Assembly (NCBI RefSeq): GCF_001570525.1 | Contig: NZ_BBXC01000022.1 | Span: forward strand, 1-64,000 | Source: Herbidospora sakaeratensis | GTDB taxonomy: Bacteria > Actinomycetota > Actinomycetes > Streptosporangiales > Streptosporangiaceae | DNA length: 64,000 nucleotides | Reading direction: 5' to 3' | In this document: one piece after another, positions 1 to 10,972 of the stretch | Layout: every line of letters begins with the position of its first letter | Position numbering within the stretch: the first letter of the stretch is position 1 | The notes under the pieces: model-generated | What the model saw: only the letters and a program-made list of their open reading frames with translations | The model's database searches: none | Told to the model about the DNA's origin: nothing | Translations under genes and position numbers: made by a program

Positions 1-1075
<1,075 letters not shown>

Positions 1076-1308
1076 TCACCAGATGGCGGGCACCTGAAGG
1101 CCCAGACCGGATTAGGCGAGGCCCCTGGAGTGAAACACCCAGGCAACACGGTGGAAACGGCTATCTGGGCATCTGAAACTTTCAGTGCGAACGTGCTAGA
1201 TCAATCCATCGCACGAAATATCCCGTAACGCAACGTGCCCAAGCGGTTTCGCGAAGTGGCCCGTAGGCCGTACCCTCCCATAGTGACCTCTTGGGGGGTT
1301 TCTCAACG

Positions 1309-3426
1309 ATGACTGCAATTGCGCGCCATCTCATGCCATGTCCTGAGATCGGCGACTCGACCGGACCTACTGACCGCGCCCCCGCGCCGCCCGACACCCG
1401 GGACGCCGGGCCGCGGCCCGGCTCGCCCCTGTGGACCTACTTCGCCGCGATCATCACGATCGGCTTCACCGCCCTCGTCGTGGCGACCGTCCGGCTCGGC
1501 GGGCCCGAGCTGGGGCTGCTCGGCGCCGATCCGCTCTTCTGGGTGCTGGTCGTGCTGGTCGTGCTGGGCGAACTCCGGCCGGTGATGGTGAGCTCGTCCG
1601 CCCTCGTCGGGGGCACCCCCACCTCGACGATGTTCACGTTCGCGGTGCTCATGCACTACGGGTTGTCCGCCGCGGCGATCATGCAGGCCGTCGCGATGCT
1701 GGTCAGCGGGCTGGTGCACAAACGCGCCTGGCACCGGATCGCGTTCAACATCGCCCAGGTCACCCTCGCGTGCCTGGCCGCCGCCGTCACGTTCGGCATG
1801 TTCGGCGTGCACTCGCGGCCCATGAACCCCTGGACGCCCACCGGCGCCGACATCCCCGCCATCCTGCTTGCCGGGCTGGCGTACTTCCTGGTCAGGGGCC
1901 TGCTGGTGTGCGGGGCGGTGGCGCTGCACGAGCGCAAGACCGTGCTGCGCGTGCTGAAGACCTCGCTGGTGCCGCAGGGCCTCGTCTACGGGGCGCTGCT
2001 CGGCCTGTCGCCGCTGGTCGTGGTGGTGATGGAGCACTCCGCCGGGCTGGTGCCGCTGTTCGTGGCGCCCCTGGCGGCCGTCTACTTCACCGCGACGTTG
2101 TCGATGCGCCGCGACCACCAGGCGATGCACGACGGCCTGACCGGGCTGCCGAACCGCAAACTGCTCATCCTCCGTACGGAGGAGGCGCTCGCCGAGGCCC
2201 GCGCCGACGAACGGGTGGGCCTGCTGCTGCTCGACCTCGACCGGTTCAAAGAGGTAAACGACACCCTGGGCCACCCGGTCGGCGACCTGCTGCTGAAGAT
2301 CGTGGCCCATCGGCTGACCCACTCCGTCCGGCCCGGCGACGTCGTCGCGCGGCTCGGCGGCGACGAGTTCGCCGTGCTGCTGCCGCAGATCCGCGACGCC
2401 CAGGCGGCCAGGGAGGTGGCCGCCCGCCTGCGGGTCGCGCTGACCGAGCCGGTCCGGCTCGAAGGCATGACCTTCGACCTCGACGCGTCCATCGGCATCG
2501 CCCTCTACCCCGACCACGCCCCCGACTTCGAGCTGCTGCTCCAGCGGTCCGACGTGGCGATGTACATGGCCAAGGAGGCCCGCTCGGGCGTCGAGTTCTA
2601 CGTCGCCGAACGCGACCGCAACTCCCCCGAGCGCCTCAGCCTGCTCGGCGACCTGCGACGGGCCATCGACGGGGCCGAACTCGACCTCCACTACCAGCCC
2701 AAGGTGGCCCTCCAGGACGGCCGCGTCGAGGGCGTCGAGGCGCTGCTGCGCTGGTGGCACCCGGTACGCGGCCCCGTCTCGCCCGGGGAGTTCATCCCGC
2801 TGGCCGAGCAGTCCTACCTGATGCGCGAGCTCACCCAGTACGTCATCGCCAAGGCCCTCGACCAGGCCGCCCGCTGGTGGCACTCCGGCCTGGAGATCCC
2901 GATCTCGGTCAACGTGTCGGCCCGCGACCTGCTCGACTCGGGCCTGCCCGACCAGCTCTCGGCCGGCCTGGCCCGCTACTCGCTGCCCGCGAACGCCATC
3001 CATCTGGAGGTCACCGAGCGCATCCTGATGACCGACCAGGCCTACTCGGCCGACACCATCCGCACGCTGGCCGAACTGGGCGTACCCCTCGCGCTCGACG
3101 ACTTCGGCACGGGCTACTCGACGCTCGTCCGGCTGCAGCGGCTCCAGGTCGACGAGGTCAAGATCGACGCCTCGTTCGTCCGGAAGCTGGGGGAGTCGGC
3201 CGACGACGAGCGGATCGTGCGCTCGATCATCGATCTGGTCCGGTCGCTCGGATTGCGCGCCGTGGCCGAAGGGGTGGAATCGGCCGACATCGCCGCGCAA
3301 TTGCGGGGCATGGGCTGTCATGCCGGGCAAGGGTGGTGGCTCGCCGAACCCATGCCGGCCGAGGAGGCCGTCGTGTGGTTGCGGTCGCGGCTGCGGCTGC
3401 CGATGGCCACGGTCAGGGTGGAATAG
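1309..3426 (+). CDS. Membrane-bound GGDEF-EAL cyclic-di-GMP enzyme
   Basis: Makes and/or degrades c-di-GMP at the membrane. About six or seven hydrophobic segments occupy residues 42-260. The GGDEF domain follows, with an intact GGDEF at 350-354, then an EAL domain with intact EAL at 477-479, NVSARD, LEVTER, LDDFGTGYS and a late KID and AEGVE. Both catalytic signatures look complete, so a bifunctional enzyme is possible. The start chosen is ATG 1309, because the G-run at 1293-1298 makes a good ribosome site. A TTG at 1291 is in frame but would contain that site. It stands alone before gatC. Similar membrane GGDEF-EAL proteins affect development in Streptomyces, but a role here is inference. 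Confidence 0.9.
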   Translation: MTAIARHLMPCPEIGDSTGPTDRAPAPPDTRDAGPRPGSPLWTYFAAIITIGFTALVVATVRLGGPELGLLGADPLFWVLVVLVVLGELRPVMVSSSALVGGTPTSTMFTFAVLMHYGLSAAAIMQAVAMLVSGLVHKRAWHRIAFNIAQVTLACLAAAVTFGMFGVHSRPMNPWTPTGADIPAILLAGLAYFLVRGLLVCGAVALHERKTVLRVLKTSLVPQGLVYGALLGLSPLVVVVMEHSAGLVPLFVAPLAAVYFTATLSMRRDHQAMHDGLTGLPNRKLLILRTEEALAEARADERVGLLLLDLDRFKEVNDTLGHPVGDLLLKIVAHRLTHSVRPGDVVARLGGDEFAVLLPQIRDAQAAREVAARLRVALTEPVRLEGMTFDLDASIGIALYPDHAPDFELLLQRSDVAMYMAKEARSGVEFYVAERDRNSPERLSLLGDLRRAIDGAELDLHYQPKVALQDGRVEGVEALLRWWHPVRGPVSPGEFIPLAEQSYLMRELTQYVIAKALDQAARWWHSGLEIPISVNVSARDLLDSGLPDQLSAGLARYSLPANAIHLEVTERILMTDQAYSADTIRTLAELGVPLALDDFGTGYSTLVRLQRLQVDEVKIDASFVRKLGESADDERIVRSIIDLVRSLGLRAVAEGVESADIAAQLRGMGCHAGQGWWLAEPMPAEEAVVWLRSRLRLPMATVRVE

Positions 3427-3501
3427 CGCGTCGAGGAGGGGCTGCGGCGCGCCCTAGGATGAGGTGTCCACACTCCACCCAGGAATCGGGTTAAACGACT
3501 T

Positions 3502-3801
3502 ATGTCTGCCATAACCCGCGAAGAGGTCGCTCACCTCGCCCGGCTGTCCCGGCTGGCGCTGGCCGACGAGGAACTCGACCACTTCGCCGCCCAGCTCGAC
3601 CAGATCGTCGGCGCGGTCGCCCGCGTCGCCGAGGTCGCCACCGCCGACATCCCGCCGTCCTCGCACGCGCTTCCGCTGACGAACGTGTTCCGGCCCGATG
3701 TCGTCGCGCCCAGCCTCACGCCCGAGCAGGCCCTCTCCGGCGCGCCCGCCGTCGAGGACGACCGCTTCCGCGTGCCCCGCATCCTCGGGGAGGAGGCGTG
3801 A
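3502..3801 (+). CDS. gatC: Glutamyl-tRNA(Gln) amidotransferase subunit C
   Basis: Small subunit that clamps GatA and GatB in the amidotransferase that converts Glu-tRNA(Gln) to Gln-tRNA(Gln). It has 99 residues, the usual size. The N-terminus [15 protein letters not shown] and the later [13 protein letters not shown] and FRVPRIL are family hallmarks. It starts the gat operon and its stop overlaps the gatA start by 3 nt. The amidotransferase is needed because no glutaminyl-tRNA synthetase is seen here, and gltX plus tRNA-Gln lie further along the same window. Confidence 0.95.
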   Translation: MSAITREEVAHLARLSRLALADEELDHFAAQLDQIVGAVARVAEVATADIPPSSHALPLTNVFRPDVVAPSLTPEQALSGAPAVEDDRFRVPRILGEEA

Positions 3802-5291
3802 GCGAGCTGATCAAGAAGACGGCCGCCGAGCTGGGGTCCCTGATCGCGTCCGGCGAGGTCTCGGCCGTCGAGGTGACGCAGGCCCACCTCGACCGGATCG
3901 CCGCCGTCGACGACCGCGTCCACGCGTTCCTGCACGTGGGAGCCGAGTCGGCGCTCGCGCAGGCCGCCGCCGTCGACGCCAAGCGCGCCGCCGGCGCGGA
4001 GCTGGGCCCGCTGGCCGGCGTGCCGATCGCCCACAAGGACGTCTTCACCACGACCGACATGCCCACCACGGCCGGGTCGAAGATCCTCGAAGGCTGGCGC
4101 CCGCCCTACGACGCGACGGTGACGCGCCGTCTGCGCGAGGCCGGGCTGGTCATCCTGGGCAAGACCAACCTCGACGAGTTCGCGATGGGCTCCTCGACCG
4201 AGAACTCGGCCTACGGCCCGACCTGCAACCCGTGGGACCTGACCCGCATCCCGGGCGGCTCGTCGGGTGGCGCGTCGGCCTCGGTGGCGGCCTACGAGGC
4301 CCCCCTCTCGACCGGCACCGACACGGGCGGCTCGATCCGCCAGCCCGCCGCCGTGACCGGCATCGTCGGCATGAAGCCGACCTACGGCGGGTCGTCCCGC
4401 TACGGCCTGATCGCCTTCGCGTCGTCGCTCGACACCCCGGGCCCGTTCGCCCGCAACGTGCTCGACGCCGCGCTGCTCCACGAGGCGTTCTCCGGCCACG
4501 ACCCGATGGACTCGACCTCGATCGACCAGCCCGTGCCCTCGGTGGTCGAGGCCGCCCGGCAGGGCGACGTCGCGGGGCTGACCGTCGGCGTGGTCAAGGA
4601 GTTCGGCGGCGACGGCTACCAGCCGGGCGTGCTCGCCCGCTTCCAGGAGGCCGTCGAACTGCTCGAATCCCTCGGCGCCAAGGTCGTCGAGGTGTCGTGT
4701 CCCTCGTTCACCTACGCGCTGCCGGCCTATTACCTGATCGCGCCGTCCGAGTGCTCGTCCAACCTGGCCCGGTTCGACGCCATGCGCTACGGGCTGCGGG
4801 TCGGCGACGACGGCACCCGCTCGGCCGAAGAGGTCATGGCCCTGACCCGGGCGGCCGGCTTCGGCCCCGAGGTCAAGCGGCGCATCATGCTCGGCACCTA
4901 CGCGCTGTCCTCGGGCTACTACGACGCCTACTACGGGTCGGCCCAGAAGGTCCGCACCCTCATCTCGCGTGACTTCGAGGCCGCGTTCCAGCACGTCGAC
5001 GTGCTGATCTCGCCGACGACGCCGACGACGGCGTTCCCGATCGGCGAGCGCGCCGACGACCCGATGGCCATGTACCTGGCCGACCTGTGCACCATCCCGT
5101 CGAACCTGGCCGGCAACGCGGCCCTGTCGGTGCCGTGCGGTCTCGCCGACGAAGACGGGCTGCCCGTCGGCCTGCAGATCATGGCCCCAGTGCTCGGCGA
5201 CGACCGGTGCTACCGGGTGGGCGCCGCGGTCGAGCGGGCGTTCGAGGCCCGCTGGGGCGGGCCGCTGCTGTCCAAGGCCCCGGCCCTGTAG
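3798..5291 (+). CDS. gatA: Glutamyl-tRNA(Gln) amidotransferase subunit A
   Basis: Glutaminase/amidase subunit; it releases ammonia from Gln for GatB. It has 497 residues, with the amidase-signature core: the catalytic Lys in [10 protein letters not shown], the Gly/Ser-rich GGSSGGASA and the Ser-cis-Ser region in [12 protein letters not shown]. The start is GTG 3798, sharing GTGA with the gatC stop, with AGGAGG only 1 nt upstream. The SD spacing is tight, so coupling to gatC is likely. The normal partner gatB does not follow directly; two unrelated genes sit between. Confidence 0.95.
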   Translation: MSELIKKTAAELGSLIASGEVSAVEVTQAHLDRIAAVDDRVHAFLHVGAESALAQAAAVDAKRAAGAELGPLAGVPIAHKDVFTTTDMPTTAGSKILEGWRPPYDATVTRRLREAGLVILGKTNLDEFAMGSSTENSAYGPTCNPWDLTRIPGGSSGGASASVAAYEAPLSTGTDTGGSIRQPAAVTGIVGMKPTYGGSSRYGLIAFASSLDTPGPFARNVLDAALLHEAFSGHDPMDSTSIDQPVPSVVEAARQGDVAGLTVGVVKEFGGDGYQPGVLARFQEAVELLESLGAKVVEVSCPSFTYALPAYYLIAPSECSSNLARFDAMRYGLRVGDDGTRSAEEVMALTRAAGFGPEVKRRIMLGTYALSSGYYDAYYGSAQKVRTLISRDFEAAFQHVDVLISPTTPTTAFPIGERADDPMAMYLADLCTIPSNLAGNAALSVPCGLADEDGLPVGLQIMAPVLGDDRCYRVGAAVERAFEARWGGPLLSKAPAL

Positions 5292-5323
5292 ACGGCCCTG
5301 GAGAAACAGGGAAGGAGGGCGGC

Positions 5324-6472
5324 ATGATCACTCATATTCGGATCGACGGCTTCAAGTCGTTCCTGGATTTCGAGCTGGACGTGCCGCCCCTTCTTGCCTT
5401 GGTGGGCCCCAACTCAAGCGGAAAGTCGAACTTCTTCGACGCACTGGATTTCGTGAAATCCAGCGGGCTCATCAACGGTGAACCACTCAGAGGGCGCTAT
5501 CGGGACCAGTTCCACCATGTGAGCAAGGGGCTCGAGATCGCCGATCTCAGTGTCGGGGTGAAGGCGCTCACCTGGACTCCACTGGGCCTGCTGCCGTTTG
5601 ACTACGCGGCGACGGCGACGGGTGAGCGAGGGCTGGCTCCAGACTCGGAGCTGGTCCTGTCGTCTTTCGACTCTGCGGGACTTGGCCAGTTCGGAGATCT
5701 GAAGTCCCCGCTTCAAGTGGCGGCCGACATGTTCAAGCTGCATAAACGTCATCCCGATTCGCCCCTCTTTGCCATTTTTTTTCCCTATGAATTGCGAACC
5801 TGGCGGCTCTACAAGCCAGATCCCGACCGAATGCGCGGACTCGGTGACGGGGTGGATAGCGGACCCCTTACTTCGGATGGCAGCAACCTTGCGGCTGTCT
5901 TGGGCCGGATTAGACGTACCGGCGTCTTTGAGGACCTGCTCAATGACTTCATCGCGCTGACGCCTGATGTGGTGGATCTTGTGCCCTACCTCGACGAACG
6001 CCGCCATGAATGGGCTTTTGACGTGGTCATCGACGGCCAGGGCGATGTCTCCAGCACATTGCTGTCCGACGGCACGCTTCGGATTCTCGGGCTGCTGGCC
6101 GCAATCCACGACCCTGACCATGCGGGCACCCTCCTCATTGAGGAGGTCGAGAACGGTCTGCACCCCAGCCGGTTGGCTGAGCTACTCCGCCGGATCGAAC
6201 GCAAGATCACTGACATGGATGATCCCGCCACGCTGAACGAGCCGCTGCGTCAGGTCATCATGACCACCCACTCTCCGGTGGTCGTCTCGGAGCTCTATCG
6301 GCTGCGCCGTGAATCGCTGATCTTCCTGAACACGGCTGTTCGCGTCGACCCGGAGAGCGACCGGGTCTCCCGGGTCACCGTCGCCAAGCCCGTCCGCGAT
6401 GAGGGCGAGCCTGGCACCTTCGTTTCACCCCGTCAGGTCCGGGCCTTCCTGAGCACCGTCGGAACGGTCTGA
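5324..6472 (+). CDS. AAA family ATPase (AAA_21/OLD-like) inserted in the gat operon
   Basis: A 382-residue ABC/SMC-type ATPase. Visible motifs are Walker A GPNSSGKS (28-35), a signature-like LLSDGTLR, Walker [11 protein letters not shown] (about 269-278) and the switch His in TTHSP (H316). The start is ATG 5324 behind GAAGGAGGG. Its stop overlaps the next gene (TGATG). ATPases of this class work with a Toprim or HNH partner in phage-defence pairs such as PARIS, AbiL and Septu, and the neighbour fits that pattern. Local GC is low: 30 of 60 bases at 5761-5820, whereas housekeeping genes here sit near 70%. This suggests acquisition. The defence role is inference; a DNA-repair role is the alternative. 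Confidence 0.85.
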   Translation: MITHIRIDGFKSFLDFELDVPPLLALVGPNSSGKSNFFDALDFVKSSGLINGEPLRGRYRDQFHHVSKGLEIADLSVGVKALTWTPLGLLPFDYAATATGERGLAPDSELVLSSFDSAGLGQFGDLKSPLQVAADMFKLHKRHPDSPLFAIFFPYELRTWRLYKPDPDRMRGLGDGVDSGPLTSDGSNLAAVLGRIRRTGVFEDLLNDFIALTPDVVDLVPYLDERRHEWAFDVVIDGQGDVSSTLLSDGTLRILGLLAAIHDPDHAGTLLIEEVENGLHPSRLAELLRRIERKITDMDDPATLNEPLRQVIMTTHSPVVVSELYRLRRESLIFLNTAVRVDPESDRVSRVTVAKPVRDEGEPGTFVSPRQVRAFLSTVGTV

Positions 6473-7059
6473 TGGCTCGACCGCTGGTGCCTGGTTTGGT
6501 GGCGGAAGGTCGCGAGGACGAGGACTTTCTCGGTGCGGTCATCTACCGCCAGCTCCGCGAGCTCACGCTTGCATCCGCCACCAGTGCGGTCGACGTCGAG
6601 CCGACCCAGATCGGCTCCTGCCGGTCCATCCGCGATCACCGAAGCGTGGCGGAGGCGTTGGCCGAACTATCCGGCGACTGCCACGTGTTGTTCGTACACA
6701 ACGACATGAAAGAGCGGCACAAGGCCGAGCAGGTCATCGGCGCCTGCCGGTTACGGGCACCGGTGATCGGTCTCGTCCCCGTCAAAGAGACCGAAGCCCG
6801 GATGCTGGCCGATCGCCGGGCGTGGGCCGACATCAGAAGGGCGAATCTCGACGCGCTTCCGGCGCGGCCAAGAGACGTCGAGGGCGTCGGCGACCCGAAG
6901 CAGGCACTCAAAGACGTCATCCCGCGCAAGAGCGACGCCGCAGACTACGCAAAACGAATCGGACAGACAATCGATCTCGACACGCTGGCCCAGGTTCCCG
7001 CCTACAAGGACTGGGTCACGCGGACGAACACTGTGTTGAAGGGACTCGGTTACCTATGA
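6472..7059 (+). CDS. DUF4276-like (Toprim-fold) protein, partner of the AAA ATPase
   Basis: 195 residues. The N-terminal [10 protein letters not shown] matches the acidic first motif of DUF4276/Toprim proteins. HNDMKER gives a candidate second acidic site, and [11 protein letters not shown] followed by DPKQALKDV matches the EAWLLAD and PK blocks typical of DUF4276. Toprim proteins of this type act as nucleases next to AAA ATPases in abortive-infection systems; that function is inferred here. The start overlaps the ATPase stop by 1 nt, and its stop overlaps the gatB start (ATGA), so it is translated as part of the gat operon. Confidence 0.75.
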   Translation: MARPLVPGLVAEGREDEDFLGAVIYRQLRELTLASATSAVDVEPTQIGSCRSIRDHRSVAEALAELSGDCHVLFVHNDMKERHKAEQVIGACRLRAPVIGLVPVKETEARMLADRRAWADIRRANLDALPARPRDVEGVGDPKQALKDVIPRKSDAADYAKRIGQTIDLDTLAQVPAYKDWVTRTNTVLKGLGYL

Positions 7060-8561
7060 GCACTCCTACGCTCATGCCGTACGACGAGGCGTTGGAGAGG
7101 TTCGAGCCGGTGCTCGGCCTGGAGACCCACGTCGAACTCGGCACCCGCTCGAAGATGTTCTGCGGCTGCCCGACCACCTTCGGGGCCCCGCCGAACACCC
7201 ACGTCTGCCCGACCTGCCTGGCCTTCCCGGGCGCGCTCCCGGTCGCCAACGCGGCGGCGATCGAGTCGACGATCCGTATCGGCCTGGCCCTCAACTGCTC
7301 GATCGCCGAGTGGTGCAGGTTCGCCCGGAAGAACTACTTCTATCCGGACATGCCGAAGAACTACCAGATCAGCCAGTACGACGAGCCTCTCTGCTTCGAC
7401 GGCTACCTCGACATCACCGTCGAGGGCAAGACCGTGCGGATCGAGATCGAGCGCGTCCACCTGGAGGAGGACACCGGCAAGTCGACCCACGTCGGTGGCG
7501 CGACCGGCCGCATCCAGGGGGCCGACCACTCGATCGTCGACTACAACCGGGCGGGCATCCCGCTGGTCGAGATCGTCACCAAGCCGATCGAGGGCACCGA
7601 CCGGCTCGCGCCCGAGGTCGCCCGCGCCTACGCGACCGAGCTGCGCGAGGTCATGCGGTCGCTGGGCGTCTCCGACGTCCGCATGGACCAGGGCTCGATG
7701 CGCTGCGACGTCAACGTCTCGCTGATGCCGCGCGGCTCGTCCGAGTGGGGCACCCGCACCGAGACCAAGAACGTCAACTCCTTCCGCAGCGTCGAGCGGT
7801 CGGTCCGCGGTGAGATCGAGCGGCAGGCGGCGATCCTGGCCGAGGGCGGCCGGATCATCCAGGAGACCCGCCACTTCCACGAGGACACCGGGCTGACCAC
7901 CTCGGGCCGCTCGAAGGAAGAGGCCCAGGACTACCGCTACTTCCCCGAGCCCGACCTGGTGCCGATCGCGCCCGACCCGGCGTGGGTGGCGCGGCTCAAG
8001 GCCGAGCTGCCCGAGCTGCCGTCGGTGCGCCGCACGCGGCTGCAGGCCGAGTGGGGCGTCAGCGACCTCGACATGGCCGCCATGCACAACGCCGACGCGT
8101 TCGGCCTGGTCGAGGCGACCGTCGAGGCGGGCGCCCCGGCGGCCGACGCGCGCAAGTGGTGGATGGGCGAGCTGGCCCGCCGCGCCAACGAGAACGGCGT
8201 CGCGCTGGCCGAGCTGCCGATCACCCCGGCGCAGATCGCGCGGGTGACCGAGCTGGTGAAGTCGGGCGCGCTGAACGACAAGCTGGCCCGTCAGGTGCTC
8301 GAAGGCGTGCTCGCGGGGGAGGGCTCGCCCGACGAGGTCGTCGAGGCCCGCGGCCTGAAGATCGTCAACGACGAGGGCGAACTGTCGGCCATCATCGACC
8401 AGGTCATCGCCGGCAACGCCGACGCCGCCGACAAGATCCGGGGCGGCAAGATCGCCGCCGTGGGCGCCCTCGTGGGCGGGGTCATGAAGGCCAGCCGAGG
8501 CAAGGCCGACGCCGGCCGCGCCCGCGCCCTCATCCTCGAGAAGCTGGGCGTCAGCGAATAA
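7056..8561 (+). CDS. gatB: Aspartyl/glutamyl-tRNA amidotransferase subunit B
   Basis: Activates Glu-tRNA(Gln) with ATP and transfers ammonia to it. It has 501 residues. Family blocks are [19 protein letters not shown] near the start, [25 protein letters not shown]-type [26 protein letters not shown] and the C-terminal Yqey-like tail. The start ATG 7056 overlaps the stop of the upstream DUF4276 gene by 4 nt, so its translation now probably depends on ribosomes finishing that foreign gene. A strong terminator follows. Confidence 0.96.
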   Translation: MSTPTLMPYDEALERFEPVLGLETHVELGTRSKMFCGCPTTFGAPPNTHVCPTCLAFPGALPVANAAAIESTIRIGLALNCSIAEWCRFARKNYFYPDMPKNYQISQYDEPLCFDGYLDITVEGKTVRIEIERVHLEEDTGKSTHVGGATGRIQGADHSIVDYNRAGIPLVEIVTKPIEGTDRLAPEVARAYATELREVMRSLGVSDVRMDQGSMRCDVNVSLMPRGSSEWGTRTETKNVNSFRSVERSVRGEIERQAAILAEGGRIIQETRHFHEDTGLTTSGRSKEEAQDYRYFPEPDLVPIAPDPAWVARLKAELPELPSVRRTRLQAEWGVSDLDMAAMHNADAFGLVEATVEAGAPAADARKWWMGELARRANENGVALAELPITPAQIARVTELVKSGALNDKLARQVLEGVLAGEGSPDEVVEARGLKIVNDEGELSAIIDQVIAGNADAADKIRGGKIAAVGALVGGVMKASRGKADAGRARALILEKLGVSE

Positions 8562-8571
8562 GCCGATGTGT

Positions 8572-8607
8572 GCCCGGGCCCGTCCAGGGCCCGGGCATTT
8601 CTTCTTC
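8572..8607 (+). terminator. Intrinsic terminator of the gat operon
   Basis: Ten perfect base pairs, GCCCGGGCCC (8572-8581) with GGGCCCGGGC (8587-8596), around a 5-nt loop. ATTTCTTCTT follows. Confidence 0.85.
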
Positions 8608-8705
8608 CGTTACGGCTCCGCCCGCCCCGGCCCCGACCGCCGTCCCCGCCGCGCGCCGCGTCCGGCGCCGGCCCCCGCTCTCGCGTCCCGCCGCGACGGC
8701 GTTCC
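8605..8705 (+). repeat. Dispersed post-terminator repeat, copy 1
   Basis: Begins with TTCCGTTACGGCTCCGCC (8605-8622), which is exactly repeated at 20060 and 40386. The next ~80 nt are C-rich and align by eye with the sequence after the 40386 copy (shared blocks CCCCGGCCCCG, CCGGCGCC, CGCGACG). No start/stop structure was found that would make it coding. Confidence 0.65.
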
Positions 8706-9016
8706 ACCCGGCGTTTGACACGCCTTCCAACGGCCGCCATGTGACATAGCGCAAAAATTCGCCGGCACAAATCCCTGATCTGTTTCATCCGCACTCCGTC
8801 CAGCGGCGAATGTGTCATGACAGATCCCTGACAGTTCCGGCCCGGCGCTACCTGGCTCTGTTATAAGAAGTCCGACGTCTCGCCCCAGAACCACGTTCCA
8901 CCATCGCTTGACATGACTCCTGACAGGGCGAACCTCATGTTTTCGCGACATATCCAGAAGAGGGTGCTTTAGGGTTAACTGAAGGGAGTTTCCCCTGAGC
9001 CGGAGGAGAGCAAGGC
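8706..9016 (+). promoter_or_regulatory. Upstream region of the VanW gene
   Basis: No gene is seen. It contains a perfect palindrome TGTCATGACA (8813-8822), a near-consensus TTGACA near 8908, three imperfect copies of TCCCTGA(c/t) around 8771, 8826 and 8918, and a possible -10 TAGGGT near 8970. GGAGGAG at 9001-9007 is the ribosome site of the next gene. Which elements are used is not clear. Confidence 0.4.
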
Positions 9017-10966
9017 GTGCGGAACGCCGAAGCGTCCATCGACCCGCCGACGGATCCGTTCGGGACGGACTCTGAGGCGGTCTCCGCACGTAAACACCCG
9101 GTTCGCGCGGGCGGCACACTGCCGCCGGGCGTGACGTCCGACATCTTCGGCAGCGCCCCCCTCGTCAAGTCGCCGCCCCCCGAGACCTCGTTACCGCCGC
9201 CTGCCAAGGTCGAGGTCTGGCCCGTCGCCGCGCCGCGCAAGGTCACCATCGCGCCGCTGCCCGCCGAGGTCGAAGACCTGCCCGACGAAGAGGGGCCGGG
9301 GTTCCGCTGGGTGCGGCCGGCCCTGCTCGTCGTGGCGGGGCTGCTGGTGTTCCTCTACGCCGTGCCCGCCTTCCTCATGGCCGGCAACGTCTACCCGGGC
9401 ACGACCGTGCTCGGCGTCGACGTGGGCGGCCTGAACGCCCGCGAGGCCACCAACCGGCTCACCACCGGGCTGGTCAACGCGGCGACCGACGCCATCGTGG
9501 TGCGCCACGGCACCGAGAGCGAGCGCATCAGCCCCGAGCGGAGCGGCCTGTCGATCGACGTCCCGGCCACCGTGCGGGCCTTGCCCATGGGGTTCCCCAG
9601 CCCGGTCGACATCTGGCGGGCGATGACCGGCGGGCGCGAGGTCGCCCCGGTCGTCCAGGTCGACAACGCGCGGCTCGGCGAGGTGGTCTCGACGCAGGTG
9701 GCGCGGGCCATGGAACAGCCGATGGTCGAGGGCGACGTGAAATTCGACGGCCTGCGGCCCGAGCCGGTCTACCCCAAGGAGGGCACCACCCTCGACGTGC
9801 CCCGTATCGTCGACGCGGTGCGGGACGCCTACCTGAAGCCCGACATCATCGTCGAGGTGAAGCCCGTCGAGTCCGACCCCCGCGCCACCCGCGACGGCGT
9901 GAACCGGGCGGTGGCCTGGGCCCGCCGGGCGGTCGCGGCGCCGGTCACGCTGACGTACGGCGGCACCTCGCTGGAGCTCGCGCCGGTCGACATCGCGGCG
10001 GCGCTGAGCTTCGTGCCCGGCGACACCGGCGGGCTGGAGGCGCGGTTCGACGCGGCCGTGGCGACGCGGGGCATGCGATTCGTGCCCGCCGACGAGTCGC
10101 CCCGCGACGCGACCTTCGTCATCGACGACGGGCAGCCCGAGCTGGTGCCCGGCCGGCCCGGCATCGGCATCGACACCTCCAAGCTGGGCGCCCAGATCAT
10201 CGCCATCCTCGGCCGCCAGAACGACCGCGCGGTGACCGTGCCGATGACCCTGCTCCAGCCCGGCCTCGACGAGAAGGAAGCCGCGTCGATCGGCATCAAG
10301 GACCAGCTGGTCAGGGTCGACATGCGATACAGCTGCTGCCAGCCCCGCGTGACCAACATCAAGGAGACCGCGCGGCGCGTCAACGGCCTGATCATCCGGC
10401 CCGGCGAGACCTTCTCCCTCAACCGGGCGACCGGCCTCCGCGAGGGCCGCCCCGGGTACGCCGGGCCCGCCGAGCCGGTGGAGATCCGGGGACGGCAGGG
10501 CCGCGACGTGCCGGGGGTCTCGGTCGCCGGGACCGTCCTCTACAACGCCGCCCTCGGCAGCGGCATGGAGATCGTCGAGGCGGTGGCGCACGAGTCGTTC
10601 CTGCCGCCCTACCCGGCCGGGATGGAGGTGGCCGTCTCCTACCCGGGGCCCGACCTCGTCTGGCGCAACGACACCGACTACGGCGTGCTCATCCAGGCCA
10701 CCGCCTCCGACACGGAGATGGTCGTGTCGTTGTGGGGCACCAAGACGTACGAGGTCAAGATCACCCAGAGTGAACGCACCCGGTTCACCTCCATGCTGCC
10801 GGTTCAAGGGCCCGAGGCGGGCTGCGTGCCGTCGGCGGGCACCGCCGGGTTCACGATCGTGACCACCCGCGAACGCGTGCGCCTCGACGGCACCGTGGAG
10901 CCCCCGGAGAACTGGAAGACGGTCTACAAGCCGCGCGCCGAGACCGTCTGCCCAGAAGCCGATTGA
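9017..10966 (+). CDS. VanW family membrane-anchored cell-wall protein
   Basis: 649 residues. A cytoplasmic N-terminus of about 95 residues is followed by one transmembrane helix (about 97-117), then extracellular peptidoglycan-binding-type repeats (GVDVGGLNAREA is typical) and a C-terminal VanW domain (CCQPRVTNI, PGETFSLNRATG, LYNAALGSGMEIVE). The usual glycine-rich GGG(I/V)(C/S)Q block before LYNAA is replaced by VPGVSVAGT, so the domain has diverged. VanW function is not established; a role in peptidoglycan is assumed from its domains. The start is GTG 9017, set by GGAGGAG about 9 nt upstream. Confidence 0.85.
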   Translation: MRNAEASIDPPTDPFGTDSEAVSARKHPVRAGGTLPPGVTSDIFGSAPLVKSPPPETSLPPPAKVEVWPVAAPRKVTIAPLPAEVEDLPDEEGPGFRWVRPALLVVAGLLVFLYAVPAFLMAGNVYPGTTVLGVDVGGLNAREATNRLTTGLVNAATDAIVVRHGTESERISPERSGLSIDVPATVRALPMGFPSPVDIWRAMTGGREVAPVVQVDNARLGEVVSTQVARAMEQPMVEGDVKFDGLRPEPVYPKEGTTLDVPRIVDAVRDAYLKPDIIVEVKPVESDPRATRDGVNRAVAWARRAVAAPVTLTYGGTSLELAPVDIAAALSFVPGDTGGLEARFDAAVATRGMRFVPADESPRDATFVIDDGQPELVPGRPGIGIDTSKLGAQIIAILGRQNDRAVTVPMTLLQPGLDEKEAASIGIKDQLVRVDMRYSCCQPRVTNIKETARRVNGLIIRPGETFSLNRATGLREGRPGYAGPAEPVEIRGRQGRDVPGVSVAGTVLYNAALGSGMEIVEAVAHESFLPPYPAGMEVAVSYPGPDLVWRNDTDYGVLIQATASDTEMVVSLWGTKTYEVKITQSERTRFTSMLPVQGPEAGCVPSAGTAGFTIVTTRERVRLDGTVEPPENWKTVYKPRAETVCPEAD

Positions 10967-10972
10967 GACCTG

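Noticed and set aside
1303-3330. A 675-codon open frame opposite the GGDEF-EAL gene, and similar long antisense frames opposite gatA, ilvB, serA, cimA and others
   Set aside because: They mirror well-conserved genes on the other strand, have low-complexity Arg/Gly/Asp/His translations and no ribosome sites; they are products of high GC.
5087-5323. An upstream extension of the AAA ATPase frame into gatA
   Set aside because: It translates the gatA 3' end in the wrong frame; ATG 5324 with GAAGGAGGG is the true start.
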